Source: a virus. Taken from it: DNA of 41,788 nucleotides. This document shows, piece after piece, positions 6,628 to 13,726 of the stretch (position 1 is the first letter of the stretch; each line of letters opens with the position of its first letter). The notes below the pieces were generated by a model. That model had not been told where the DNA came from. It did not search any database and worked only from the letters and a program-made list of their open reading frames with translations. The position numbers and the translations under genes are program-made. Where the stretch lies: positions 1-41,788 of the IMG/VR virus record IMGVR_UViG_3300013102_000018; one strand, given 5' to 3'.

Positions 6628-6863
6628 TTACAGTACATAGCTTAATTGACGGCGTTATAAGAGTTACAGACGCCACGGGGGAAGGGCCGGCACCCGCACA
6701 CGTCTACCAGTGGCACCGCGACACCGGCTGGCGTATGTGGATCAATACTTCGCGTGTAGAAGGTGGCGGTTACTGGCGCGAATTCACAGCAGAAGCAACC
6801 GTGGCCGTTTTGGATAAAATCAAAGACGGAGTGCAGGGGCTGGCAGGAAAAGAGGCAACCTGA
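6624..6863 (+). CDS. Unidentified small protein, GTG start (79 aa)
   Basis: GTG at 6624 overlaps the stop of the overlapping-frame gene (GTGA) and follows AGCGAGGA. The product is a compact mixed alpha/beta protein with several Trp (WHRDTGWRMWINTS) and an amphipathic helix at the C-terminus; no Cys and no membrane segment. The overlap with 5356-6627 indirectly supports translation of that frame, because coupling would explain the GTG start. It meets the next gene at TGATG. Function not recognised. Confidence 0.7.
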   Translation: MITVHSLIDGVIRVTDATGEGPAPAHVYQWHRDTGWRMWINTSRVEGGGYWREFTAEATVAVLDKIKDGVQGLAGKEAT

Positions 6864-7198
6864 TGAATCCAACTGATGTGGACAAGCTGCGGGCAGCAGT
6901 GGAAGGCGTAGCGATTGCACTTATTCCCCACTGGCAACGGCTGGGGGCAAAATACAAACAGGTAGCAGAGGATTTAGCCATGAATCAATCAACCATTATC
7001 GAAAAACAGATCGTCGCAGCCCTGCAGCGCCAGGGCGCGGATAGCGGTACCGCCAACGTGGCGGCGCGGCACGCCATGAGCATTTACGGCATGCAGTCCC
7101 GCATGGGTACCGCCAGCATGCAGCAGATTTTAAAGACTGCTGGCGAGTACGCAGAGCGCACCCAGAAAGGATTTAAGTACAAAGCCCGCAGCAAATAA
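6863..7198 (+). CDS. Unidentified helical early protein (111 aa)
   Basis: ATG at 6863 overlaps the preceding stop. The protein is helical, Ala/Gln/Met-rich, with no recognisable active site. Residues about 26-55 (KYKQVAEDLAMNQSTIIEKQ) could form a helix-turn-helix-like segment, but the match is too weak to call a DNA-binding domain. It is the last gene before promoter/operator site 3. Function unknown. Confidence 0.7.
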   Translation: MNPTDVDKLRAAVEGVAIALIPHWQRLGAKYKQVAEDLAMNQSTIIEKQIVAALQRQGADSGTANVAARHAMSIYGMQSRMGTASMQQILKTAGEYAERTQKGFKYKARSK

Positions 7199-7208
7199 CC
7201 AAAAAAAT

Positions 7209-7236
7209 CTGAAATAATTCTATACGTGCGTATAGG
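7209..7236 (+). promoter_or_regulatory. Early promoter with palindromic operator, site 3 (replication operon)
   Basis: CTGAAA at 7209-7214 and TATAGG at 7231-7236 are separated by 16 bases. The perfect inverted repeat CTATACG-TG-CGTATAG lies at 7220-7235, covering the spacer and -10. An inverted repeat GGTGAT/ATCACC follows near 7235-7256. The promoter would drive the HTH gene at 7286 and the primase-helicase, so the HTH product could regulate its own synthesis here. Confidence 0.72.
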
Positions 7237-7285
7237 TGATGGTCTACTATCACCTTGCGCACTTTTTCTTTGGAGCTAAGAAACC

Positions 7286-7477
7286 ATGACCAACCCGAAT
7301 CAGGAATTAATCGACTTTATGAAGGACAACGCCCTGACCCCGAAGGACGTTGCCGAAATGCTGGGCGTGAATGTAGACACCGTTTACATGTGGCGCGCCA
7401 GCAATGGCATTCGCGTTATACCTGCAGCCCGTTTCGAATTGCTGCAACTCAAAACGGCAGCAAAAAAGACTGCGTAA
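7286..7477 (+). CDS. Small XRE/Cro-like HTH regulator (candidate repressor)
   Basis: A 63-residue protein with a helix-turn-helix at about residues 16-37 (TPKDVAEMLGVNVDTVYMWR), followed by a short third-helix region typical of Cro-like XRE proteins. ATG at 7286 follows TGGAGC. It is the first gene downstream of operator site 3. A dimer of such a protein would suit a 16-base palindrome, so it is the best candidate in the genome for the factor that binds the CTATACG-N2-CGTATAG operators; this is inference from position and size. It could instead be a replication-initiation accessory, given the primase gene next to it. Confidence 0.75.
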   Translation: MTNPNQELIDFMKDNALTPKDVAEMLGVNVDTVYMWRASNGIRVIPAARFELLQLKTAAKKTA

Positions 7478-7503
7478 GCAGCGGGCAGTAAGGGGCTTTT
7501 GCG

Positions 7504-10287
7504 ATGGCTAAAAAATCATACAACCCGCTAACGGTTGACCAGATCCGACGCATGCTGACCTACATCGACGCCGATTGTTCGCGCGAAGAATGGGTGGACG
7601 TCGCTATGGGCGTTATGTCTGAGCTGGGCGACGCAGGCGAAGAAGTCTGGATGGAGTGGAGCCGCACCAGTACGGCAAAATTCAACCTTTCAGATGCACG
7701 CAGCACCTGGAAGTCTATCGGCGCTGGCGGAAAGACGATCGGCACCGTGTGGCACATGGCTGCCCAGAAAGGATGGGCGCTGGATAAGAGCGAGATCCAG
7801 CAGCTGCCAGAAGAGGAAATGGCCCAGCGTATTGCCAACCGCGAGGCAGCCGAAAAGGCAGCCAAAGAAGCGCGACAGGCTGATGCGGATAAGGCACGCG
7901 ACAGGGCAAATAATACGTGGAACGCGGCAGCACCGTGCGGCGATCACCCATACCTGCAGCGCAAAAAGGTTAAGTCCCACAACCTCAAAGTGGGCGACTT
8001 CGCGATGGAGAAACGCGACGGCACATACAGCACCCAGAAAAACATGCTGCTGATCCCGGTTATGTCGCTGGACGGCACGATCCACAACCTGCAAGCCATC
8101 TGGCCGAAAAAGCCAAAATGGGCAGAAGGTGGCAGCGATAAGCTGTTTATCAAAGGCGGCCTGGTGGGCGGTCACTTTTTCATAATCGGCAACCCCGGCG
8201 ACGGCGACGGCACCGTGGCTTTTTGTGAGGGTTACGCAACCGGCGCAGCAATCCGGGAGGCAACCGGCTGGTGCGTGGTGATCTGCTTCAACAGCAACAA
8301 CCTGATGCCGGTAGCGGAGCAATTCGCCAAAGAATTCGTGGGCGTGCCTTTCGTGGTCTGCGGCGATAACGATCGCTGGACGACGACGACGGTTAACGGC
8401 CAGAAGGTGAATAACCCGGGCGAACTGGCCGCTAAAAGCGTGGCTAACGTGATCCGTGGGCGTTGCATCGTTCCCCGCTTCACAAAGGAAACGCTACAGG
8501 CTAACACCGTGACAGACGACAAGGGCAGGACGCGCGGCCCTACCGACTTTAACGACCTTTTAGTGCTGGAAGGCGAAGAGCAGCTGGCGCGCCAGTTATC
8601 GGCGAAGGTGGTAGAAATGGCGAACATCAACCAAAAAAATAAATCCCCGGAGGAATCGACCAACCCGTGGGCAAACGATGAATTTACGGTGCTGGGGCAT
8701 AACCACGGCAATTATTTTTACCTTTGCCACGGTAGCCGCCAGGTGATCACCATGACGGCAGCGAAGCACACCAAAAACAATTTGATGGAGCTGGCAAGCC
8801 TCGAATGGTGGTACTCAATGTACCCGGTAAAGGGCGCGATCGACTGGGAGAAAGCCACCAACGACCTGATGCGCTTATGCCAGCAGCGCGGCATCTATTC
8901 GCTGGAAAAGATGCGCGGGCGTGGTGCGTGGTGGGACGACGATCGCGCGGTCTATCACTTTGGCAGCCATCTGCTGGTAGACGGCGAGGAAGTGGAAATT
9001 ACCGACTTTAACAGCCGGTACACATACCAGCAGGAACTGCCACTACCGACGCCAGCCGACGAGGCGCTAACCGACGACGAAGGGCAGGGGCTGCTGGATC
9101 TGGCAATGTCGTTTCGGTGGAGCGTGCCCGCGTCTGGCTGCTTACTGGCTGGATTCGTGGCGCTGGCACCTATCTGCGGTGCACTGCGCTGGCGGCCCCA
9201 CCTGTGGCTTACCGGTGGCGCTGGCTGCGGTAAATCGACGGTGCTTAACGAATACATTAACCCGCTGATGCACGGCATTAACATATTCGCGCAGGGCAAC
9301 AGTACAGAGGCAGGGATCCGCCAGCGACTGGGTGGTGATGCCCGTCCAGTGTTGTTCGATGAATCCGAGTCAAACAACGAACGCGAGGCGCAGCGCGTCC
9401 AGAACATCCTTTCGATGGTTCGCCAGGCATCCAGTGAGAGCCAGGCGGAGACGCTGAAAGGCAGCGCCAACGGCGACAGCATAACGTTTATGATCCGCAG
9501 CATGTTTTGCTTCGCATCCATTCAGGTGGGCATGAAGCAGCAGGCCGATATTGAGCGTTTAACGGTGCTGGCGATGCGCGGCAAAGAGGGTGAAGAAAAC
9601 GCGGCAGGCAACTGGGAGCAGCTGAGCGAGCGCCTTTACCAGCTGCGCCGGGATAAGGATCTACCGGCCCGCCTGTTTAAGCGCACGCTGGATTTGATGC
9701 CCACCACGCTGGCGAACATCAAAACCTTTTCCCGGGCTGCCGGTGATTATTTCGGTACCGCCCGCGAAGGCGACCAGTACGGCACGTTGCTGGCTGGCTG
9801 CTGGAGCCTGATCAGCACCGAGGCAGCGACCTACGAAGAGGCGCAGGAAATGATCGGGCGCTTCACGTGGGACGAAATCAAAGAGCGCAGCAGCGAGAGC
9901 GAAAGCAGCCAGGTGCTGGCCCGCATCATGGGTATCACCGACAAACTGGGCAACGGGCTTAACGTCCGGCTGCTGGAAGTGCTGCAGCAGGCCGCTGGCC
10001 GTGGGCAGGGTATCGGTCTGGATCAGAAAGAGGCGCAGCGCGTGTTACGCACTTACGGAATGGTCTACGAAGAAGGCCATCTGCTGATTGCCAACAACTG
10101 CCCGTACATCGAACGCCGCCTGCGTGATACGTCATTCGGCAGTGACTGGCGCGGGCAGCTGATGCGCGTTGCTGGCGTCGTGGCCTGGCCCAAACCGAAA
10201 AAGATTAACGGCACCCTGTCGCGCTGCGTCGGAATACCGTTTGATCTGGTGGCAGAAGACCCGAGCCAGCAGGAGCTGCTAAACTGA
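7504..10287 (+). CDS. Replicative primase-helicase (PriCT-2, Toprim-like and DUF927-type helicase domains)
   Basis: A 927-residue replication protein. Residues about 8-85 match the primase C-terminal-2 (PriCT_2) pattern, including REEWVDVAMG. Residues about 130-330 look like a Toprim-type primase domain (FCEGYATGAAIREATG then VVCGDNDRW). The C-terminal half is a helicase of the DUF927/superfamily 3 kind: Walker A GGAGCGKST near 571-579 and Walker B VLFDESES near 618-625. It would prime and unwind DNA at the phage origin, and a GGTTACA-rich origin candidate lies 300 bases downstream. Start at 7504 has AAGGGG at correct spacing. The gene is intact, and no separate loader or initiator gene is seen. 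Confidence 0.9.
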   Translation: MAKKSYNPLTVDQIRRMLTYIDADCSREEWVDVAMGVMSELGDAGEEVWMEWSRTSTAKFNLSDARSTWKSIGAGGKTIGTVWHMAAQKGWALDKSEIQQLPEEEMAQRIANREAAEKAAKEARQADADKARDRANNTWNAAAPCGDHPYLQRKKVKSHNLKVGDFAMEKRDGTYSTQKNMLLIPVMSLDGTIHNLQAIWPKKPKWAEGGSDKLFIKGGLVGGHFFIIGNPGDGDGTVAFCEGYATGAAIREATGWCVVICFNSNNLMPVAEQFAKEFVGVPFVVCGDNDRWTTTTVNGQKVNNPGELAAKSVANVIRGRCIVPRFTKETLQANTVTDDKGRTRGPTDFNDLLVLEGEEQLARQLSAKVVEMANINQKNKSPEESTNPWANDEFTVLGHNHGNYFYLCHGSRQVITMTAAKHTKNNLMELASLEWWYSMYPVKGAIDWEKATNDLMRLCQQRGIYSLEKMRGRGAWWDDDRAVYHFGSHLLVDGEEVEITDFNSRYTYQQELPLPTPADEALTDDEGQGLLDLAMSFRWSVPASGCLLAGFVALAPICGALRWRPHLWLTGGAGCGKSTVLNEYINPLMHGINIFAQGNSTEAGIRQRLGGDARPVLFDESESNNEREAQRVQNILSMVRQASSESQAETLKGSANGDSITFMIRSMFCFASIQVGMKQQADIERLTVLAMRGKEGEENAAGNWEQLSERLYQLRRDKDLPARLFKRTLDLMPTTLANIKTFSRAAGDYFGTAREGDQYGTLLAGCWSLISTEAATYEEAQEMIGRFTWDEIKERSSESESSQVLARIMGITDKLGNGLNVRLLEVLQQAAGRGQGIGLDQKEAQRVLRTYGMVYEEGHLLIANNCPYIERRLRDTSFGSDWRGQLMRVAGVVAWPKPKKINGTLSRCVGIPFDLVAEDPSQQELLN

Positions 10288-10321
10288 TTCTGCTGTGATA
10301 CGCGCAGGGATGCGCACCCAA

Positions 10322-10342
10322 TAAAAAACCCGCCGAGGCGGG
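10322..10342 (-). terminator. Intrinsic terminator for the minus-strand gene
   Basis: CCCGC / CGAG / GCGGG stem-loop at 10329-10342 with a run of A residues at 10323-10328 on the plus strand, which reads as T residues after the stem on the minus strand. It follows the stop of the minus-strand gene at once. On the plus strand no T run follows, so it would be weak for the primase-helicase transcript. Confidence 0.8.
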
Positions 10343-10549
10343 CTATTCATGCCGTGTAACTCTCAGTATGTGATCCTTAGTCATTACCGTATAAACCCTT
10401 CCCGTCTTCTTTTTCTGCTTCGACGCCTGAACCCTGACGCTTTGCCAATTGATCCCAGCAAGGGGCGTTTCAAAATAATCCCCCACTTTCATTTCTTCCC
10501 ACGGGTAGTAAGTATGCCCGTTGTAACCCCTGAAAATCTTGTGTTGCAT
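10343..10549 (-). CDS. Only minus-strand gene: small phage protein with MKVGDYFE motif
   Basis: A 68-residue basic protein read leftward from ATG at 10549 to TAG at 10343-10345, with a G-run ribosome binding site 6-7 bases before the start and its own terminator. The pattern of a central MKVGDYFETP, then a basic Lys/Arg stretch (QASKQKKKTGRVYTV) and a C-terminal ILRVTR resembles a family of small phage proteins of unknown function (I recall it as DUF7303-like; not checked). It lies convergent with the primase gene and next to the origin candidate. A DNA-binding role is possible from its charge but unproven. Confidence 0.75.
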   Translation of the reverse strand: MQHKIFRGYNGHTYYPWEEMKVGDYFETPLAGINWQSVRVQASKQKKKTGRVYTVMTKDHILRVTRHE

Positions 10550-10559
10550 AGCTGACCCC

Positions 10560-10980
10560 CCCTGTAATTGAGTTACTAATATAACCGATGTTACCCACCC
10601 GGCGCGTCTAAAAGGTTACAAATCGGAGTTACATTCAGTCTTGTAACCTAAATTGTAACCCCTAAGTGCATGTTTCATAAAGAAAGGTTACAGGTTACAG
10701 AGGTTACACGGAAATATAGAGAGTTGTAATGCGTGCGTGAGCGCGAGCGCGCGTGTGCGTGGGGTTATGTTTCCATATATATATATAATCTTGTAACCTT
10801 TATATATATATACATATAAAACAGGTAGTTAAGGGTTACAAAATGGGGTTACAACGAGGTTACAAGGCCCATAAGTTTGTAACCTTTTCGCTTAAAGCAA
10901 TGATTAATAACGATATTTCCTTGTAACCTTTTCGATTTCATATGCATTTGTATAGATAAACCCCCGCAATCGTATAGAAT
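10560..10980. other. Candidate replication origin: GGTTACA iterons with AT-rich and alternating purine-pyrimidine tracts
   Basis: No gene is seen from 10550 to 11011. The perfect heptamer GGTTACA occurs twelve times between 10614 and 10928: plus strand at 10614, 10686, 10693, 10702, 10834, 10847 and 10858; minus strand (TGTAACC) at 10642, 10654, 10792, 10878 and 10922. One-mismatch copies lie at 10627 and nearby. Between the clusters are AT alternations at 10775-10788 and 10801-10818 and a G/C-rich alternating tract near 10733-10761. Iterons flanking an easily melted AT tract, beside the primase-helicase gene, are the usual layout of a phage or plasmid origin. Binding by a repressor or partition protein is the alternative. 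Confidence 0.7.
10948..10980 (+). promoter_or_regulatory. Possible promoter of the HTH activator gene
   Basis: TTGTAT at 10948-10953 and TATAGA at 10973-10978 (or TAGAAT at 10975-10980) lie about 19-21 bases apart, wider than optimal. The sequence holds two copies of GTATAG (10950 and 10972), the half of the early operator. If functional it would place the activator gene under weak or repressor-linked control. Spacing is poor, so the call is tentative. Confidence 0.35.
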
Positions 10981-11011
10981 CAGATTAATCCCGCTACAAA
11001 GAGCCGCAGAA

Positions 11012-11482
11012 ATGAACCTACCCAAAAGCGTGCAGCAGATTGCCGACGTGATAGGAGTATCGCAAACCTTAAAGCTGATTGGCCTGTTGCCGGTCTGTAA
11101 GGTTCGCGATAAACGCTATTCCAAAGCGATCAGTAACCGGATAGTCCTGATTGTTCCCGCCAACCTCAAAGCCGACGATAAGCTGGTTAAGCTGATTGGA
11201 TGGGACGACGCCTACAAACTATCCCGCCACTTTGGCGGTGAGTTTCTTTATCCGGCAACATGTGCCGATATTTACCGCGATTTCCTGAAAGACACAGCCA
11301 TGCGCATGTATCGCGACGGCATGAAGCCCACAGACGTCTCAGAGGCTATGCAGATACCCTACAGAACGATAAGCCGGTGGCTGTCAGATGCCATCCCCCA
11401 CCATGCGCAGGCATACAGTGCTGGTAATATGTTCGACGCAACCGGCAGTAACGTGGGGAAAGGCAACAATGTGGCTATTTGA
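11012..11482 (+). CDS. Helix-turn-helix protein, candidate late-gene activator (Mor/C-like pattern)
   Basis: A 156-residue protein with a clear C-terminal helix-turn-helix at about residues 103-125 (GMKPTDVSEAMQIPYRTISRW) preceded by a beta/loop segment GGEFLYPATCADIYRDF. This order, GG-x2-LY then an (I/L)YRDF helix and an HTH, recalls the Mor/C family of Mu middle and late activators, though overall similarity is unproven. It is the last gene before the lysis and structural genes, where a late activator would be expected. Its own 3' end holds a degenerate copy of the late-promoter element. Whether it binds that element is inference. Confidence 0.65.
   Translation: MNLPKSVQQIADVIGVSQTLKLIGLLPVCKVRDKRYSKAISNRIVLIVPANLKADDKLVKLIGWDDAYKLSRHFGGEFLYPATCADIYRDFLKDTAMRMYRDGMKPTDVSEAMQIPYRTISRWLSDAIPHHAQAYSAGNMFDATGSNVGKGNNVAI
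11388..11431 (+). promoter_or_regulatory. Late-promoter element, degenerate copy 1 (lysis cassette)
   Basis: From 11388 the sequence ATGCCATCCCCCACCATG matches the element family at 16 of 18 positions, but the last three bases of the -35-like hexamer differ (ATGCGC). TAATAT at 11425-11430 lies 16 bases downstream and AATATG 17 bases downstream. The site lies in the 3' end of the HTH gene, about 65 bases before the first lysis gene. The upstream part is conserved while the -35 is poor, as expected if an activator does the recruiting. Confidence 0.55.
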
Positions 11483-11840
11483 ACTATTCGCGACCCGTAT
11501 CGACGTATTGCTGGCAGGTTTAGCAGGCGGCTTTGTGGGTTTACGATTCTATAAGGATTTAACGACGTTTCAGGGACGGATTTACTTTGTTATTTGTGGA
11601 GGATTATCCGGCATGTATGTGGCCCCGTTCGCATACGACTATTACAAACTGGCAGTACACGACCCCGAAGCGAGTAAAAATGCCTTACTGTTTTACGCGC
11701 TGTTTATCGGGATATTCGGCCCCAAGCTGGTTCAGACGATACTCAATGGAATTGAGAACGGCGCAATATGGGAAATCATCAAGGCCAGATTCTGGGGAGT
11801 TATCGAAGCTATTGCCAAAGGCAAAAGCAAGGAAGAGTAA
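11469..11840 (+). CDS. Membrane protein of the lysis cassette, candidate holin or antiholin
   Basis: A 123-residue protein with three predicted membrane helices, near residues 10-25 (LLAGLAGGFVGL), 37-55 (IYFVICGGLSGMYVAPFAYDY) and 65-88 (LLFYALFIGIFGPKLVQTIL), and a basic C-terminal tail (AIAKGKSKEE). ATG at 11469 overlaps the HTH stop and follows GGGGAAAGG. Its place as first gene of a cassette followed by endolysin and Rz/Rz1 points to control of membrane permeabilisation. A second membrane protein follows directly; which is holin and which antiholin cannot be told. Confidence 0.7.
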   Translation: MWLFELFATRIDVLLAGLAGGFVGLRFYKDLTTFQGRIYFVICGGLSGMYVAPFAYDYYKLAVHDPEASKNALLFYALFIGIFGPKLVQTILNGIENGAIWEIIKARFWGVIEAIAKGKSKEE

Positions 11841-11842
11841 CC

Positions 11843-12190
11843 ATGTTTATCAAAGCGAACACGTTAGAATCAATCTATCAGGCGAGCGGCATTATCGGCG
11901 TTTCACTGATCCTGTTTTACTGCGTTGTGCAGATATTCGATCCACGCGTCAAAGAAGGCGCGCTGGGCGGTATCTTCTACATGGTCATTGCCAGCAGTTG
12001 TGTGGCGTGGCTTTTCCATATGTTCCAGGGCACCTTCCCGCACCGCACCACCATTACGATGATTTGCGGGATTGCTGCGCTAATGACCCGTCGTTTAATC
12101 CTGTTATCACCGGGCTGGATGCGCTTTAAGGCATGGTGGTTTATTCAGGCAAAGGCCGCAAAGGCCGAAAACCTCAACCGGAGGAAGTAA
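11843..12190 (+). CDS. Second membrane protein of the lysis cassette, candidate holin
   Basis: A 115-residue protein with predicted helices at about residues 14-34 (ASGIIGVSLILFYCVVQIF), 45-63 (GGIFYMVIASSCVAWLFHMF) and 68-86 (TTITMICGIAALMTRRLIL), then a basic tail (KAAKAENLNRRK). Three helices and a charged cytoplasmic tail suit a class I holin, and the endolysin gene begins three bases after its stop. ATG at 11843 follows AAGGAAGAG. A longer frame upstream overlaps the previous gene and is not needed. Confidence 0.72.
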   Translation: MFIKANTLESIYQASGIIGVSLILFYCVVQIFDPRVKEGALGGIFYMVIASSCVAWLFHMFQGTFPHRTTITMICGIAALMTRRLILLSPGWMRFKAWWFIQAKAAKAENLNRRK

Positions 12191-12192
12191 CA

Positions 12193-12672
12193 ATGGCACG
12201 TATTTCAGCAGAAGCAGCAGGCGGCCAGAACGTTATCGCGTTTCTGGACATGCTCGCGTTTTCCGAAGGCACCGACAACGGCAGGCAGAAGACCAAAGAC
12301 AACGGCTACGACGTCCTGGTGGGCGGACAGCTGTTTTCAGGCTATGCAGATCACCCGCGCAAACTGATCCGCATTGATAGCCTCAAAATCAACAGCACCG
12401 CAGCTGGACGCTATCAGGTGCTGTCCCGTTATTACGACGCCTACAAAAAGCAGCTGGGCCTGCCTGACTTTGGCCCGGTATCGCAGGACAAAATCGCGCT
12501 GCAGATGATGCGGGAATGCCGTGCCATCGCCATGCTGCAGAAGGGAGACATTAAAAACGCGATTATGGCCTGCGCCAGTCGCTGGGCATCGCTGCCTGGT
12601 GCTGGCTACGGACAGCACGAACACAAAATGGACGTGCTGATTGAGCAATGGCGCAAGGCCGGGGGCAAATAG
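12193..12672 (+). CDS. R: Endolysin, lambda R-type lytic transglycosylase
   Basis: A 159-residue protein, close to the 158 of lambda R. The segment FLDMLAFSEGTDNGRQKT with catalytic Glu near residue 25, then GYDVLVGGQLF, DHPRKL, AGRYQVLSR and WASLPGAGYGQ, reproduces the lambda R pattern. It cleaves the glycan strands of peptidoglycan once the holin opens the inner membrane. There is no signal peptide, so it depends on the holin for export. ATG at 12193 has GGAGGAAG upstream. Its end lies three bases before the Rz start. Confidence 0.95.
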   Translation: MARISAEAAGGQNVIAFLDMLAFSEGTDNGRQKTKDNGYDVLVGGQLFSGYADHPRKLIRIDSLKINSTAAGRYQVLSRYYDAYKKQLGLPDFGPVSQDKIALQMMRECRAIAMLQKGDIKNAIMACASRWASLPGAGYGQHEHKMDVLIEQWRKAGGK

Positions 12673-12674
12673 CT

Positions 12675-13220
12675 ATGAACGTGGGCAACGTGATAGTGCC
12701 CACGTGGGCCAAATGGGTGGGGCTGGCCGGTGGGCTGGCCCTTCTCATTTTCGCCGCGTGCGTGCTCAATGTGCGCTATTTCATCAATCCAGCCGTTAAC
12801 GCCGAAACGGCCCGCTGGCAGGAAAGATGGGATAAGCGAAACCTGGCTGATGTTAAGGCCAAAGCCGATTTTGACAACCAGAAGCGCGATTATGAGAGGA
12901 AACGACAGGATGAAGTTAACCAGATACAAAAAGACGCCCAAAACGAAGTCGCTCGCCTTGCTGCTTTGCGTGCTGCTGCTGATCGCAATTCTGACAGGCT
13001 GCAGCAGCAAATCAGCGCCGCGATCACCCGACTACGTGCCGGACAGCCTGCCACCGATGCCGCAGGAAGGCAGGCAGGGGATAGCGCCGGACTATTGCTT
13101 ACCCAGCTGTACAGAGAGATTGACGCAACAGCGGGAAGAATGGCGGCAGAGGCTGACAGGGCCAGAGCAGCAGGGCTGACCTGTGAGGCTGTTTTCGATT
13201 CTATGCGTAAACCCAAATAA
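12675..13220 (+). CDS. Rz: Inner-membrane spanin (Rz-like)
   Basis: A 181-residue i-spanin: N-terminal membrane anchor at about residues 13-32 (WVGLAGGLALLIFAACVLN), then a long charged coiled coil in the periplasm (residues about 40-115) and a C-terminal segment ending TCEAVFDSMRKPK, a pattern I associate with DUF2514. It would pair with the outer-membrane lipoprotein encoded inside it to fuse the two membranes at the end of lysis. ATG at 12675 directly follows the endolysin stop; an upstream in-frame codon at 12648 would overlap the endolysin without benefit. Confidence 0.9.
   Translation: MNVGNVIVPTWAKWVGLAGGLALLIFAACVLNVRYFINPAVNAETARWQERWDKRNLADVKAKADFDNQKRDYERKRQDEVNQIQKDAQNEVARLAALRAAADRNSDRLQQQISAAITRLRAGQPATDAAGRQAGDSAGLLLTQLYREIDATAGRMAAEADRARAAGLTCEAVFDSMRKPK
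12910..13179 (+). CDS. Rz1: Outer-membrane spanin lipoprotein (Rz1-like), nested in Rz
   Basis: An 89-residue lipoprotein precursor entirely nested in another frame of Rz. The basic start MKLTRYKKTPKTK, a hydrophobic core and the lipobox LTGC predict lipidation of Cys near residue 31, giving a mature protein of about 59 residues that is Pro-containing, as in lambda Rz1. ATG at 12910 has AGG directly upstream (GACAGGATG), with a purine-rich stretch before it. It anchors in the outer membrane and binds the Rz coiled coil. Confidence 0.92.
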   Translation: MKLTRYKKTPKTKSLALLLCVLLLIAILTGCSSKSAPRSPDYVPDSLPPMPQEGRQGIAPDYCLPSCTERLTQQREEWRQRLTGPEQQG

Positions 13221-13266
13221 CACCCCGGCCCCCCTTGTGGGGGCTATGGCATACAGAGGGCAGGCT

Positions 13267-13530
13267 ATGACTAAGCGACCAATGAACACACCCAGGGCAG
13301 AGACGCAGGAGCAGAGGGACAGGAGGCTTGAGCAGCACCGCGAGGAATGGAGTAAGCGGGGTTACATGCCAATGGCCCTAGAACGCACTGAGAGCGTCGC
13401 TAACACTAAGGCAGTGTACGAGACACATACATGGCTAGACGTGGCAGCAGTGGCGTGCGCAGGAGCTGCAGGCGTGTACATAGTGGCAAGGCTTGCATGG
13501 GTGGGCCTATGCATTGCGATAGGTCAATGA
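13267..13530 (+). CDS. Small membrane protein after the lysis genes (87 aa)
   Basis: ATG at 13267 follows AGAGGGCAGG. The first 50 residues are very polar (AETQEQRDRRLEQHREEW), and a hydrophobic segment near 63-83 (VAAVACAGAAGVYIVARLAWVGL) predicts one membrane helix with the C-terminus close to the membrane. It is separated from Rz by 46 bases containing a GC-rich hairpin (GCCCCC/GGGGGC) without T run. Possibly an accessory lysis or exclusion protein; no family is recognised. Confidence 0.65.
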   Translation: MTKRPMNTPRAETQEQRDRRLEQHREEWSKRGYMPMALERTESVANTKAVYETHTWLDVAAVACAGAAGVYIVARLAWVGLCIAIGQ

Positions 13531-13726
13531 TGAGAATGATTACCATCGACGTGTCAAATGATAACGTTTCTCATTTCAAAAAATTTTTAAGGTACTTCCT
13601 GAGGGGGCAGCCTTGCGGGGGCAGTGCCGCCGCGACAAACGCGCTGTAAGAAGTTTCTTAAAAACCAGTTTTACAATTATAAAGTAACCAGATTAACCAC
13701 TTTTTTCGATTAGAAGGGCCGATGCG
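13531..13726. other. Non-coding region before terminase; candidate cos region
   Basis: No gene is seen. The region holds CGTTTCTCATTTC near 13565, which resembles the lambda terminase R-site pattern (CGTTTC followed by a TTTC run), two GGGGGCAG repeats near 13603 and 13616, a GC-rich inverted sequence near 13620-13645, the inverted repeat AAGAA-GT-TTCTT near 13649, and a possible -10 TATAAA near 13679. In lambda the cos site precedes the small terminase gene, and here the next gene is the Nu1-type small subunit. The nick site itself is not identified. Confidence 0.4.

Noticed and set aside
13222-13248. GCCCCC/GGGGGC hairpin after Rz as a terminator
   Set aside because: No T run follows and the next gene is closely spaced; it may be only a local structure.
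13537-13566. ACCATCGACGTGTCAAATGATA upstream of terminase as a late element (first 20 bases of it)
   Set aside because: The distance between CCATC and AATGA is three bases too long and the hexamer 17 bases later (AAATTT) is a poor -10. Kept only as part of the uncharacterised 13531-13726 region.
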